A DNA stretch of 20,618 bases from CAYYWV01 sp964475385 (GTDB lineage Bacteria; Pseudomonadota; Alphaproteobacteria; JAAXGF01): the NCBI GenBank assembly GCA_964475385.1, contig CAYYWV010000047.1:1-20618 (forward strand), written 5' to 3'. Below, piece by piece: positions 8,326-15,756 of this stretch; position 1 is the first letter of the stretch; each line of letters begins with the position of its first letter. The position numbers and the translations under genes are program-made. The notes beneath the pieces are model-generated. The model searched no databases. It was given only the letters and a program-made list of their open reading frames with translations, and had not been told where the DNA came from.

Positions 8326-8366
8326 AGTCTTTTTCGCTTTCATGGAATCGCTCCGTCAAAACAGGA

Positions 8367-8401
8367 AACGCGCTAAACGGCGCGAAGGCGTGCGGCGCGT
8401 T
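8367..8401. terminator. Possible bidirectional terminator between convergent genes
   Basis: AACGCGC (8367-8373) and GCGCGTT (8395-8401) form a perfect 7-base stem between the convergent enolase-superfamily gene and guaD. On the minus strand it is followed by TTCCTGTTTT, a weak U-rich tail. The 21-base loop is long. Confidence 0.3.
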
Positions 8402-8427
8402 CGGACGCCGCCCAGCGTTCCGCCCGG

Positions 8428-8910
8428 TCAATACGGGATCTTGTCGGGCTTCTCGACCCAGGCTTGAAGGAGCGCTCGCGCCTCGTCGGCGAGCAGACGG
8501 CGCGTGGGCAGGCGGCGCGCTTCGGGCGGGCGCGGGATCTCGTCATAGATGAAGGCGTCGTCGAACCCGGCCCGGGCGGCGTCGGCGCGCGAGGCCCCGT
8601 AGACCAGGCGCTCGATCCGCGCCCAATAGATCGCGCCGAGGCACATCGGGCAAGGCTCGCAGCTCGCGTAGATCGCGCAGCCTTCGAGCGCGAAGCGCCC
8701 GAGCCGCCGACACGCCGCCCGGATGGCGACGATTTCGGCGTGCGCCGTCGGATCGTGGGCCGAGGTCACCCGGTTCCAGCCCTCACCGACGACCTGGCCC
8801 GCGCAGACCACGACCGCGCCGAAGGGGCCGCCCTCGCCCGCTTCCATATGGGCGCGGCCGAGCGCGATGGCGCGGCGCAAGAACCGCGCGTCGTCCTGAT
8901 CCTCGGTCAT
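8428..8910 (-). CDS. guaD: Guanine deaminase, cytidine-deaminase fold
   Basis: The 160-residue protein is a zinc nucleobase deaminase. The metal site is TAHAEI (His57, catalytic Glu59) and CEPCPMCLGAIYWA (Cys87, Cys90). Length, the GPFGAVVV entry and the C-terminal half match bacterial GuaD, which converts guanine to xanthine. The ATG at 8910 follows GGGGAGAAACG and lies 10 bases past the M20 hydrolase stop, so it is the last gene of the puuE operon. Supplying xanthine to Xdh fits the island. Related enzymes include tRNA adenosine deaminase TadA, but TadA has a different C-terminal region and would not be expected in a purine catabolic operon. Substrate is inferred from similarity and context. 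Confidence 0.82.
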   Translation of the reverse strand: MTEDQDDARFLRRAIALGRAHMEAGEGGPFGAVVVCAGQVVGEGWNRVTSAHDPTAHAEIVAIRAACRRLGRFALEGCAIYASCEPCPMCLGAIYWARIERLVYGASRADAARAGFDDAFIYDEIPRPPEARRLPTRRLLADEARALLQAWVEKPDKIPY

Positions 8911-8920
8911 CGTTTCTCCC

Positions 8921-10159
8921 CTATCGCGCGCCAGTGAGAAGATCGTAAAGCGCGCAAGCGACCGCAAGCGTCGCCCGTTCGAGATCGTCGAGCCGGATGC
9001 GCTCGTCGGCCCCGTGCGCGCCCGCCTCGACGAGGCTCCGCGGCCCGCAGCCGTAAAGCGCGACCGGCACCCCGGCCTCGGCGTAATGGCGGGCGTCCGT
9101 ATAGAGCGGCGTCCCGCAGGTCGCGATCGGAACGCCGAACGCGCGCCCGGCGTGGCGCGCGAGCGCATCGCTCAGCCGCGCGCTTCCCGGCGGCGGGCGC
9201 AGCGGCCGCGCGAGCATGACGCGCTCGATCGCGAGCGCGGCCCCGGGGCTGCGCGCCGCCGCTTCCGCGATCAGGGCGCGAAGTTCCTCTTCGACCGCTT
9301 CCGCGTCCTCCTCGGGGATGATCCGGCGATCGAGGCGAAAATGCACCCGGTCGGGCACTACGTTGGTGTTGACGCCGCCCTCGATCAGCCCCACCACCAG
9401 GCTCGGCGCGCCGATGCCCGGCGCCGACGAGCGCTTCTCGGCGAGCCCCTTGCGGTGTTCGTAGAGCGCTCCGAGCACATTGGTCGCCGCCTCGAGCGCG
9501 TCGATCCCGGTCTCCGGCATGGCGGCGTGCGCGATCCGCCCGCGGAGCGTGACGGCGAGGTGCAGGCACCCGTTGTGCGCCGTCACCACCCCGTAAGAGA
9601 AGCCGGCGCAGATCGCGAAATCGGGCCGGCTCAGCCCCCGCTCCAAGATCCAGCGCGGGCCGATCTCGCCGCCCGTCTCCTCGTCATACGTGAAGTGGAG
9701 CTCGACCGCGCCTGCGAGCGGCCGCCCGAGCCCTTCGAGCGCGAGAAGCGCGAAGGCGTAGGTCGCGAAGTCGGACTTCGAGACCGCGACCCCGCGGCCG
9801 TACATCGCGCCGTCGCGGACCGCGCCGCCGTAAGGGTCCACGGTCCAGCCCTCGCCCGGCGGAACCACGTCGCCGTGGGCGTTGAGCGCGACCGTCGGGC
9901 CGTCGCCGAAGCGGCGGCGGACGATCAGGTTGGTCGCCGAGACCATGCCGCGCGCGCGGACCAAGTCCTCGGGAACCGGGTGGCGTTCGACCGCGAAGCC
10001 GAGCGCTTCGAGCTCTTTCGCGACGACCTCGGCGTGGGCCGCGCAGTCGCCCGGCGGGTTGTCGGACGGGGTCCGCACCAGCGCGCGCAGAAACGCGATC
10101 TGGCGCTCGCGCGCCGCCGCGATCCGCGCCGCGAGCGCATCGTAAACCTCCTCGGTCAT
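8921..10159 (-). CDS. M20-family metallohydrolase (ArgE/DapE-like) of unknown substrate
   Basis: The 412-residue protein has the M20 co-catalytic zinc fold. Visible residues are ALNAHGDVVPPGEGW (His95, Asp97), GRGVAVSKSD (bridging Asp130), FTYDEETGGEIGP (Glu160 general base, Glu161 ligand), the dimerisation domain beginning near LRGRIAHAAMPE, and a C-terminal GAHGADERI histidine. The family cleaves amide bonds in N-acyl or N-carbamoyl amino acids and small peptides. The ATG overlaps the allC stop (ATGA), so it is translated together with the allantoin pathway. It belongs to a different M20 branch from AllC. Context suggests an ureide or a related amidated metabolite as substrate, but the sequence does not settle this. 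Deacetylases such as ArgE or DapE are alternatives. Confidence 0.8.
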   Translation of the reverse strand: MTEEVYDALAARIAAARERQIAFLRALVRTPSDNPPGDCAAHAEVVAKELEALGFAVERHPVPEDLVRARGMVSATNLIVRRRFGDGPTVALNAHGDVVPPGEGWTVDPYGGAVRDGAMYGRGVAVSKSDFATYAFALLALEGLGRPLAGAVELHFTYDEETGGEIGPRWILERGLSRPDFAICAGFSYGVVTAHNGCLHLAVTLRGRIAHAAMPETGIDALEAATNVLGALYEHRKGLAEKRSSAPGIGAPSLVVGLIEGGVNTNVVPDRVHFRLDRRIIPEEDAEAVEEELRALIAEAAARSPGAALAIERVMLARPLRPPPGSARLSDALARHAGRAFGVPIATCGTPLYTDARHYAEAGVPVALYGCGPRSLVEAGAHGADERIRLDDLERATLAVACALYDLLTGAR

Positions 10160-11457
10160 GGCTTCCCCGGTTCCTTTCCTTCACGCGCGCCGCTCTCCGC
10201 GTAGCGGGCCGCGATCCGGCCGATGGCGCCGAGGGCGACGCGCACCGCCACATCGGCGTCGGCCGCGGCGATCGATTCGCGCGGGTTGTGGCTGACGCCT
10301 TCCTTGCAGCGCAGGAACAGCATGCCGACGTCCGTAAGCGCGGCGAGCGCCATGGCGTCGTGTCCCGCCCCGCTCGGCAGCCGGCGCACCGGCAGGCCGA
10401 GGGCCGCGATGGCGTCGGCGAAGGCGTCCATCAGCCAGGGCGCCATGGCGCAGCCGTCGTCCTCTTCGATCGTTTCGATGGCGAGCGCGACCCCGCGCCG
10501 GGCGGCGGCGGCGCGCGCGGCCTCGAACACCTGGGCGCAGGCGCGGTCGCGCAGGCCCGGGTCGGGCGCGCGCAGATCGAGCGAGATCGTCGCGGCCCCC
10601 GGAATCACGTTGCCCGCCCCGGGGGCGACCGCGATGCGCCCCACCGTGCCGACCGCGTCCTCGGCTTCGCGCGCGACGCGCTCGACCGCGAGCGCCGTCT
10701 CGGCGGCGGCGGCGAACGCATCGCGGCGCAGCCGCATCGGCACCGTGCCGGCGTGGCCGGCCTCGCCCGTGAAGTTGAGCGCGAAGCGGCTCGCCGCGTT
10801 GATCGCCGTGACCACGCCCACCGGCAAACCTTCGCGCTCGAGCACCGGCCCCTGCTCGATGTGGAGCTCGAGATAGGCGACCACGTCCTCGCGCCGCCGC
10901 GCCGCCGAGCCGCCGGGCGGGATCCCGAAGGCGGCGAGCGCCTCGCGAACGCTGACGCCTTCGGCGTCGCGCGCATCGAGCGCGTCCGCGTCCAGAACGC
11001 CGGCGACCGCCCGGCTCCCGCGCAGCGAGCCCGGGAAGCGCGCGCCCTCCTCGTCGCCGAAGGCGAGCGCCTCGACCGCGAAGGGAAGCCTGATCCCCCG
11101 CCGGTTGAGCCAGTCGATACAGGCGATCGCGGCGACCACGCCGAAAGCGCCGTCATAACGCCCGCCGTCGGGCACGGTGTCGATATGCGAGCCGATGAGA
11201 AGCGCCGGCGCATCCGGCCGCGCGCCTTCGTAACGTCCGATCAGGGTGGCGAGCGGATCGAGCCGGACGCGCATGCCGGCGGCTTCCATCCAACCGCGCA
11301 AAAGGTCGATCGCGCCGCGGTGGGCGTCGGTGAGGTAGCCGCGGGTGAGCCTGTCCGGATCGTCGGAGTGGCGGGCGAGCGCATCGAGCCGGGCCATGAC
11401 CTCGGCCCCGTATGCGCCGGCGGGCGGGAGCGGGATCGCGAAGGCGGGCGCGCTCAT
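10156..11457 (-). CDS. allC: Allantoate amidohydrolase (M20 hydantoinase/carbamoylase branch)
   Basis: The 433-residue enzyme is predicted to release ammonia and CO2 from allantoate, giving ureidoglycine. Dinuclear metal-site motifs are IGSHIDTVPDGGRYDGAFG (His91, Asp93, Asp102), ALAFGDEEGARFPGS (Glu136, Glu137), YLELHIEQGPVLE (His199) and a C-terminal GVSHNPRE histidine. GEAGHAGTVPM marks the dimerisation domain, and RLPSGAGHDAMALA is a conserved substrate-binding block. This branch also includes N-carbamoyl-L-amino acid and beta-ureidopropionate hydrolases, which are hard to tell apart by eye. Position between uraD and downstream purine genes supports allantoate as substrate. The ATG overlaps the uraD stop and its stop overlaps the M20 hydrolase start. 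Confidence 0.85.
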   Translation of the reverse strand: MSAPAFAIPLPPAGAYGAEVMARLDALARHSDDPDRLTRGYLTDAHRGAIDLLRGWMEAAGMRVRLDPLATLIGRYEGARPDAPALLIGSHIDTVPDGGRYDGAFGVVAAIACIDWLNRRGIRLPFAVEALAFGDEEGARFPGSLRGSRAVAGVLDADALDARDAEGVSVREALAAFGIPPGGSAARRREDVVAYLELHIEQGPVLEREGLPVGVVTAINAASRFALNFTGEAGHAGTVPMRLRRDAFAAAAETALAVERVAREAEDAVGTVGRIAVAPGAGNVIPGAATISLDLRAPDPGLRDRACAQVFEAARAAAARRGVALAIETIEEDDGCAMAPWLMDAFADAIAALGLPVRRLPSGAGHDAMALAALTDVGMLFLRCKEGVSHNPRESIAAADADVAVRVALGAIGRIAARYAESGAREGKEPGKP

Positions 11458-11984
11458 TCCGGGGCCACCAGGTCTGCGAGCCGGAAGGCGGCGATCTTGG
11501 CGATCTCGGCGAGCGCGCGGGCGATCTCGTCCTCGCGCGCGTTGCCGAGCCGGGACTCGGCCGCGGCCAGAATGCGCTCAAGGTTCAGGCCCTTGACCGC
11601 CATCACGAAGGGAAAGCCGAAGCGGTCTCGATAGCGCGCATTCAGCGCCTGCAGACGGGCGCGCGCCTCATCCGGGGCGGCGGCGAGCCCGGCGGAGGCC
11701 TGCTCGGCCCGCGAGAAGGCGCTCGGCTTCTCTCCGTCTGCGGCCGCGAGGCCAAGCTCGGGATGGGCGCGGATCAGCGCGAGATGACGTTCGCGCCCGG
11801 CCTTCGCGACCGCCTCCACCATCGCCGCGTGCAGCTCGTCGCGCGAAGCGAAGGGGCGCGCCGCCCAGGCGGCCTCGGCGACCCAGGGCGCGCGCTCGAA
11901 CACGGCCCCGAAGGCGGCGACGAAGGCCTCGCGCGAAAGCCCGTTGACCGCATCGAGGGAAAGCCGCGCGGCTCCGTGGCTCAT
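11454..11984 (-). CDS. uraD: 2-oxo-4-hydroxy-4-carboxy-5-ureidoimidazoline (OHCU) decarboxylase
   Basis: UraD decarboxylates OHCU, made by UraH, to (S)-allantoin. The 176-residue all-helical product shows the family signatures: catalytic His74 in IRAHPELG, the SRAEQASAGL block with Glu94, LNARYRDRFGFPFVMAVKG, and a final helix ending EIAKIAAFRLADLV. Length fits the usual 160-180 residues. The ATG at 11984 overlaps the puuE stop and its stop overlaps the allC start, placing it in the middle of the puuE-uraD-allC-M20-guaD operon. The upstream open frame under puuE is not UraD-like and was excluded. Confidence 0.94.
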   Translation of the reverse strand: MSHGAARLSLDAVNGLSREAFVAAFGAVFERAPWVAEAAWAARPFASRDELHAAMVEAVAKAGRERHLALIRAHPELGLAAADGEKPSAFSRAEQASAGLAAAPDEARARLQALNARYRDRFGFPFVMAVKGLNLERILAAAESRLGNAREDEIARALAEIAKIAAFRLADLVAPE

Positions 11985-12919
11985 GCGTCCGCCTCCCGGA
12001 TATCCAAGGAATCGGGCGGCGGGTGGCGCGCGATCCAGTGGCGCGCGATGTCGATCCGCCGGCACAGCCAGACCCGGTCGTGGGCGGCCACGTGGTCGAG
12101 AAACCGGGCGAGCGCATACGCCCGGCCCGGCCGCCCTGCGAGCCGGCAGTGAAGGCCGATCGACATCATCCGCGGCCTCTCGGCCCCCTCGGCGTAAAGC
12201 TGGTCGAAGGTCTCGGTGAGATAGCGCTCGAACTCGGCGCCGCACGCGAACCCGTTGGCGGTGGCGAAGCGCATGTCGTTGACGTCGAGCGTGTAGGGAA
12301 CGACGAGATGCGCCCGCCCGCCGACCGAGACCCAGTGCGGAAGATCGTCGTCGTAGGCGTCGGCGTCGTAGAGAAAGCCGCCGTGCTCGACCACCAGGCG
12401 GCGGGTGTTCGGGCCGCACCGCCCGGTGTACCAGCCGAGCGGGCGCTGGCCCGTCGCGCCCTCGATCGCGGCGACCGCGCGCGCGATGTGGTCGCGCTCG
12501 ACCGCCTCGTCGACGAACTGATAGTCGATCCAGCGCCAACCGTGGCTCGCGACCTCCCAGCCCGCCTCGACCATGGCGCTGGCGGCCTCGGGGTTGCGCG
12601 CGAGCGCCATGCCGACGGCGAACACGGTCGCCGGCGCGCCGCGCTCGGTGAGCAGGCGGTGAAGCCGCCAGAAGCCGGCGCGCGCACCGTAGTCGTAAAG
12701 CGATTCCATGTTGAGGTGGCGCGCGCCGCGGATCGGCTCGGCCCCGATGATTTCGGACAGGAAGGACTCGGACTCGGGATCGCCGTGAAGGACCGAGCGC
12801 TCGCCGCCTTCCTCGTAGTTGACGACGATCTGCACCGCGATGCGCGCGCCGCCCGGCCAGTCGGCCGCGGGCGGCTCGGCCCCATAGCCGACGAGATCGC
12901 GGGGGTAAGGATCAGCCAT
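11981..12919 (-). CDS. puuE: Allantoinase PuuE (polysaccharide-deacetylase fold)
   Basis: PuuE opens the hydantoin ring of allantoin to allantoate. It is unrelated to the amidohydrolase-type allantoinase AllB and uses the NodB/polysaccharide-deacetylase barrel. The 312-residue product has the PuuE signatures ARIAVQIVVNYEEGGE (residues 25-40), SEIIGAEPIRGARHLNMES, YDYGARAGFWRLHRLL, WEVASHGWRWIDYQ (His126), GWYTGRCGPNTRRL and YDADAYDDDLPHW. The ATG at 12919 follows AAGGAGG by five bases. It is the first gene of its operon; uraH diverges on the other side of a 130-base intergenic region. It supplies the substrate of the downstream-encoded AllC. Confidence 0.94.
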   Translation of the reverse strand: MADPYPRDLVGYGAEPPAADWPGGARIAVQIVVNYEEGGERSVLHGDPESESFLSEIIGAEPIRGARHLNMESLYDYGARAGFWRLHRLLTERGAPATVFAVGMALARNPEAASAMVEAGWEVASHGWRWIDYQFVDEAVERDHIARAVAAIEGATGQRPLGWYTGRCGPNTRRLVVEHGGFLYDADAYDDDLPHWVSVGGRAHLVVPYTLDVNDMRFATANGFACGAEFERYLTETFDQLYAEGAERPRMMSIGLHCRLAGRPGRAYALARFLDHVAAHDRVWLCRRIDIARHWIARHPPPDSLDIREADA

Positions 12920-12975
12920 GCCGCCTCCTTGGGACTGGAATCGAGCGCACTGGCGACGATTCTCGAATGGAACGT

Positions 12976-13006
12976 GGACAATATCGTTGACAGTCTGTCC
13001 GGGCAA
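12976..13006 (-). promoter_or_regulatory. Putative puuE promoter with overlapping inverted repeat
   Basis: The minus strand has TTGCCC (13006-13001) and TATTGT (12983-12978) with a 17-base spacer. An inverted repeat GGACA-N15-TGTCC (12976-13000) covers the -10 and the spacer, where a repressor would block transcription. A TTGACA (12987-12992) on the plus strand could serve uraH, but I see no good -10 after it. Confidence 0.4.
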
Positions 13007-13049
13007 GCGGACCCTGTCGACCCCGGAACAGAGAGACGGAGGCCTCCCC

Positions 13050-13409
13050 ATGGGGCGACTGACGACGCATGTCCTCGACGTCGCGGCGGGCCGGCCCGCG
13101 CGCGGCATGGTCATCGAGCTTCGCGATCTCGACGCCGGCGGCGCGGTTCTCGGCCGGTTCGAGACCAACGCCGACGGCCGGCTTGACGCGCCCGCGCTCG
13201 AAGGCGCGGCGTTCCGCCCCGGGCGCTACGAGCTTCTGTTCCACGTCGGCGCGTACTTCGGCGCGCAAGGCGGTCCGGCGCGCGACGCGGACGGCCCGCC
13301 CTTCCTCGACGAGGTGCCGGTGCGCTTCGGCGTCGCGGACGCGGACGCCCACTACCACGTTCCCTTGCTCGTCACGCCCTGGAGCTACGCGACCTATCGG
13401 GGAAGCTGA
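13050..13409 (+). CDS. uraH: 5-Hydroxyisourate hydrolase (transthyretin-like)
   Basis: UraH hydrolyses 5-hydroxyisourate, the unstable product of urate oxidation, to OHCU for UraD. The 119-residue product opens MGRLTTHVLDVAAGRPARGM, with the active-site His7 of the THVLD motif, and ends in the diagnostic tetrapeptide YRGS that separates these enzymes from vertebrate transthyretin. Internal blocks FETNADGRLD, YELLFHVGAYF and FLDEVPVRFGVADADAHYHV (catalytic His region) also fit. The ATG at 13050 has GGAGG seven bases upstream. It is transcribed alone, divergently from puuE, and converges on puuD with only 18 bases between the stops. Upstream in-frame extension is open but not UraH-like. Confidence 0.95.
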   Translation: MGRLTTHVLDVAAGRPARGMVIELRDLDAGGAVLGRFETNADGRLDAPALEGAAFRPGRYELLFHVGAYFGAQGGPARDADGPPFLDEVPVRFGVADADAHYHVPLLVTPWSYATYRGS

Positions 13410-13427
13410 GGCCACCGCGCGCACCCC

Positions 13428-14648
13428 TTATTCGGCGTCGAGCGGCGCGCCCGCGCCGATCCAACGGCCGAGGATCGCGCGCTCGTCCGCGGTCATGCCG
13501 GTGACGTTGCCGAGCGGCATGGCCTCGGTCTCGACCGCCTGGGCGTAGATGCGCGCCGCCGCGGCGCGAATGTCCTCGGCCCGGTCGAAGACGAGCCCCT
13601 TGGGCGGCGCGTCGAACCCGGGGTAGCTCGGCCGCGCGCTGTGGCAGACGGCGCAGCGGGCCTTGACGATGGCCGCGACCGCGCGGAACGGCGCCGCGCT
13701 CCCGCCCGCCGCCGCGGTCGCTTCCCGCGGCGGGCGCGGGCTCGCGACCAAGGCGAGCGCGATCATGCCGGCGGCGGCCGCGACCAGAATCCAGGGCGCG
13801 GCGCGCCCCCGGTTGCGCAGGTTGAAGAAGTGGCGGACCGCGACCCCGACCGCTCCGAGGCCGGCGAGAATCGCCCAGTTGTAAGGCTGGCCGTAGGTGA
13901 CGGGGTAGTGGTTGCTGACCATCACGAACAAGACCGGCAGCGTGATGTAGTTGTTGTGAAGCGAGCGCTGCTTGGCCTCGATCCCGAGGCGCGGCTCGGG
14001 CTTCTCGCCTTTGAGCAACGCGGCGACGGCCCGCTTCTGGTTGGGAATGATGACCCGGAACACGTTGGCGGCCATGATGGTGCCCAACATGGCGCCGACC
14101 AGGATATAGGCGGCGCGCCCGCTGAACAGCGCGCCCGCGACCGCCGCCACCGCCGCCGTCCAGGCGAAGACCAGGGCCGCGAGCAGAAGCGCCGCGCGCC
14201 CAACCAGAAGCCGGCACAGGCCGTCGTAGACGAACCAGCCGGCGGCGAGCAGCGCGAGCGCGACAACGACCGCGACCGGGGCCGGGAACGGCGTCTCGGC
14301 GTCGACCAGGTAGACCGGCGCGCCCAGGAAGTAGATCGCCGCAAGCAGCGCGAAACCGCTGAGCCAGGTGGAATACGCCTCCCACTTGAACCAGTGGAGC
14401 GCTCGCGGCAGGCGCTCAGGCGCGACCAGGTACTTCTCGACCCGATAGAAGCCGCCGCCATGCACCATCCACATTTCGCCGGCGACCCCGGCGCGCTCGG
14501 GCGCGACCGCCTCGAACTGGCTATCCATCCAGTTGAACAGGAAAGACGAGCCGATCCAGGCGATGCCGACGGTCACGTGAATCCAACGCAGGACGAGCGC
14601 GACCCAATCCGAGCCGAGCGCATCGACGAGAAACGCGCCCGCGTCCAC
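13428..14648 (-). CDS. puuD: Membrane urate oxidase (urate hydroxylase) PuuD with C-terminal cytochrome c
   Basis: PuuD oxidises urate to 5-hydroxyisourate and passes electrons to a c-type heme rather than releasing hydrogen peroxide as soluble uricase does. The 406-residue product has about eight hydrophobic segments (VALVLRWIHVTVGIAWIGSS near the start, the last near PWILVAAAAGMIALALV) and PuuD signatures MWMVHGGGFYRVEKY, LHWFKWEAYSTWLSG and SLHNNYITLPVLFVMVSNHY. A linker leads to a periplasmic cytochrome c domain with CAVCH (Cys332, Cys335, His336) and a likely axial Met377 in EAMPLGN. I use the GTG at 14648, with AAGGG upstream overlapping the regulator's stop nine bases away; the two genes are probably cotranscribed. 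It faces uraH, whose enzyme takes its product. Confidence 0.93.
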   Translation of the reverse strand: MDAGAFLVDALGSDWVALVLRWIHVTVGIAWIGSSFLFNWMDSQFEAVAPERAGVAGEMWMVHGGGFYRVEKYLVAPERLPRALHWFKWEAYSTWLSGFALLAAIYFLGAPVYLVDAETPFPAPVAVVVALALLAAGWFVYDGLCRLLVGRAALLLAALVFAWTAAVAAVAGALFSGRAAYILVGAMLGTIMAANVFRVIIPNQKRAVAALLKGEKPEPRLGIEAKQRSLHNNYITLPVLFVMVSNHYPVTYGQPYNWAILAGLGAVGVAVRHFFNLRNRGRAAPWILVAAAAGMIALALVASPRPPREATAAAGGSAAPFRAVAAIVKARCAVCHSARPSYPGFDAPPKGLVFDRAEDIRAAAARIYAQAVETEAMPLGNVTGMTADERAILGRWIGAGAPLDAE

Positions 14649-14657
14649 GGTTTCCCT

Positions 14658-15461
14658 TCAGCCCGCGCGGGCGCGGCTTGCAGCCGGCGCGAAGACCGCT
14701 TTGAGATCGATCGCGCCGTCGCGCCGGTCGAGATCGAGCCGGGTCTCGCAGGTGTGCAGGTGCCGCGCCATGAGATCGGCCGCGCGCTCGGCGTCGCGCG
14801 CCTCGATCGCCTCGACCAGGGCGGCGTGCTCGTCGACCACGCAGGCCGAATGGCCGGGGGCCTCGTAAAGGGCGATGATCAGCGAGGTGCGCGAGACGAG
14901 CTCGCGCAGGAAATCGACGTAGACCGCATTGCCGGCGATCTCGGCGAGCGCCATGTGGAACGCGCCCGAAAGCCGGATCGCCGTCTGTCGGTCGCCTTTG
15001 CGTCCGGCCGCGACCTCGTCCGCCACCATGCGCCTGAGCCGCGCGATCTCGCGCGGGCGCGCGCGGGCGGCGACCGTGCGGATCACCGCGCCTTCGATCA
15101 GGCGGCGGCCTTCGAACACGTGCCGCGCCTCCTCGGGCGTCGGCTGGGCGACCGCCGCGCCCCGGTTGGGCCGGGTCTCGACCACCTTGTCGTGGGCGAG
15201 CCTGAGCAGCGCCTTGCGGACCACCGCCCGGCTGACGCCGAAGATGGCGGCGAGCGATTCCTCGGTCAGCTTGGTGCCCGGCGGCAGGCGCTGGTCGAGG
15301 ATGGCCTCGAAGACCGCGTCATAGACGATGGCGTCGCCCGCCGGTCGCGACGCGGCCCGGCGCGCACTCGCCTTGCCGCGGGCCGGAGCGCCCGCCCCCC
15401 GCGCGGGACGCGCGCGGACGCTTTGTCGTTCCCCTTCGAGCATTTTCGCTCCCGATTGCAT
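14658..15461 (-). CDS. GntR-family (FCD/FadR-type) transcriptional regulator
   Basis: The 267-residue product has an N-terminal winged helix (about residues 45-105; AILDQRLPPGTKLTEESLAA, IFGVSRAVVRKALLRLAHDK, then the wing VVETRPNRGAAVAQP) and a C-terminal FCD ligand-binding domain with the metal-binding histidines typical of the group (FHMALAEIAGN, VVDEHAALVEAIEARD, LMARHLHTCE). It probably senses a purine catabolite and represses the island; ligand and direction are inferred from position between puuD and xdhABC. The first 40 residues are Arg/Ala-rich and disordered-looking. Three starts compete: ATG 15479, ATG 15461 and ATG 15443. The last two each have GGGAG exactly five bases upstream. 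A GntR-like palindrome overlaps ATG 15461, which would favour 15443 if it is a real operator. Confidence 0.88.
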   Translation of the reverse strand: MQSGAKMLEGERQSVRARPARGAGAPARGKASARRAASRPAGDAIVYDAVFEAILDQRLPPGTKLTEESLAAIFGVSRAVVRKALLRLAHDKVVETRPNRGAAVAQPTPEEARHVFEGRRLIEGAVIRTVAARARPREIARLRRMVADEVAAGRKGDRQTAIRLSGAFHMALAEIAGNAVYVDFLRELVSRTSLIIALYEAPGHSACVVDEHAALVEAIEARDAERAADLMARHLHTCETRLDLDRRDGAIDLKAVFAPAASRARAG

Positions 15462-15466
15462 ACAAT
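15455..15466. promoter_or_regulatory. Candidate GntR/FCD operator ATTGCATACAAT
   Basis: The 12-base near-palindrome differs at one position from ATTGTATACAAT, the general form of FadR/FCD-type operators (GT-N2-AC core flanked by T and A). It lies at the start of the GntR gene and could mediate autoregulation. A weaker relative, CTGTAGACAA (15610-15619), lies between this site and xdhA. Confidence 0.4.
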
Positions 15467-15756
15467 CTCCCGCGGCCATCTTTGTAGCAGCCCCGGGGCT
15501 TTCGCGCAGCCTCTTTTCGGGCATCCTGACAACATATTGAAATATATCAAATATTTTTTCTAACCCTTCCCGCTTTCGCTGAAGCAGAGGAGACAAGACG
15601 CTGATATTTCTGTAGACAAGAGGGGGCTTGCGTTCCATCCTGTAAGAGGGCGAACGGGCGGCGACGGTTAGACAGACGACCGCCGAAAAGAAGCCGGACG
15701 AAGGCCGGGCACGAAAGCCCAAACGACGATCAGGGCGGCGAGCGGAACGGCGGGCG
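15462..15756. other. Divergent regulatory region between the GntR gene and xdhA
   Basis: No gene is seen. The stretch 15530-15562 is strikingly AT-rich in otherwise GC-rich DNA. On the plus strand CTGACA (15526-15531) and AAATAT (15549-15554) have a 17-base spacer and could drive xdhABC with a leader of about 195 bases. The FNR-like box 15537-15550 sits between them. CTGTAGACAA (15610-15619) is a second GntR-like half-palindromic site downstream of that promoter. Confidence 0.4.
15537..15550. promoter_or_regulatory. FNR/FixK-like box TTGAA-ATAT-ATCAA
   Basis: The 14-base inverted repeat matches the established FNR/FixK consensus TTGAT-N4-ATCAA at nine of ten defined positions. It lies in the AT-rich core of the GntR/xdhA intergenic region, between the putative -35 and -10 of xdhA, where binding would repress. 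In such an AT-rich patch a chance match is quite possible. Confidence 0.3.

Noticed and set aside
8428..8910. The cytidine-deaminase-fold gene as tRNA adenosine deaminase TadA
   Set aside because: The C-terminal region and the GPFGAVVV entry look like guanine deaminase, and the gene is the last member of a purine catabolic operon.
13410..13427. A terminator between the convergent uraH and puuD genes
   Set aside because: The 18 bases contain no inverted repeat or T-run; any terminator must lie within the coding sequences.
13641..15563. A 640-codon plus-strand open frame opposite puuD and the GntR gene
   Set aside because: The translation is low-complexity Arg/Asp/Ala and runs antisense to two clearly recognised proteins.
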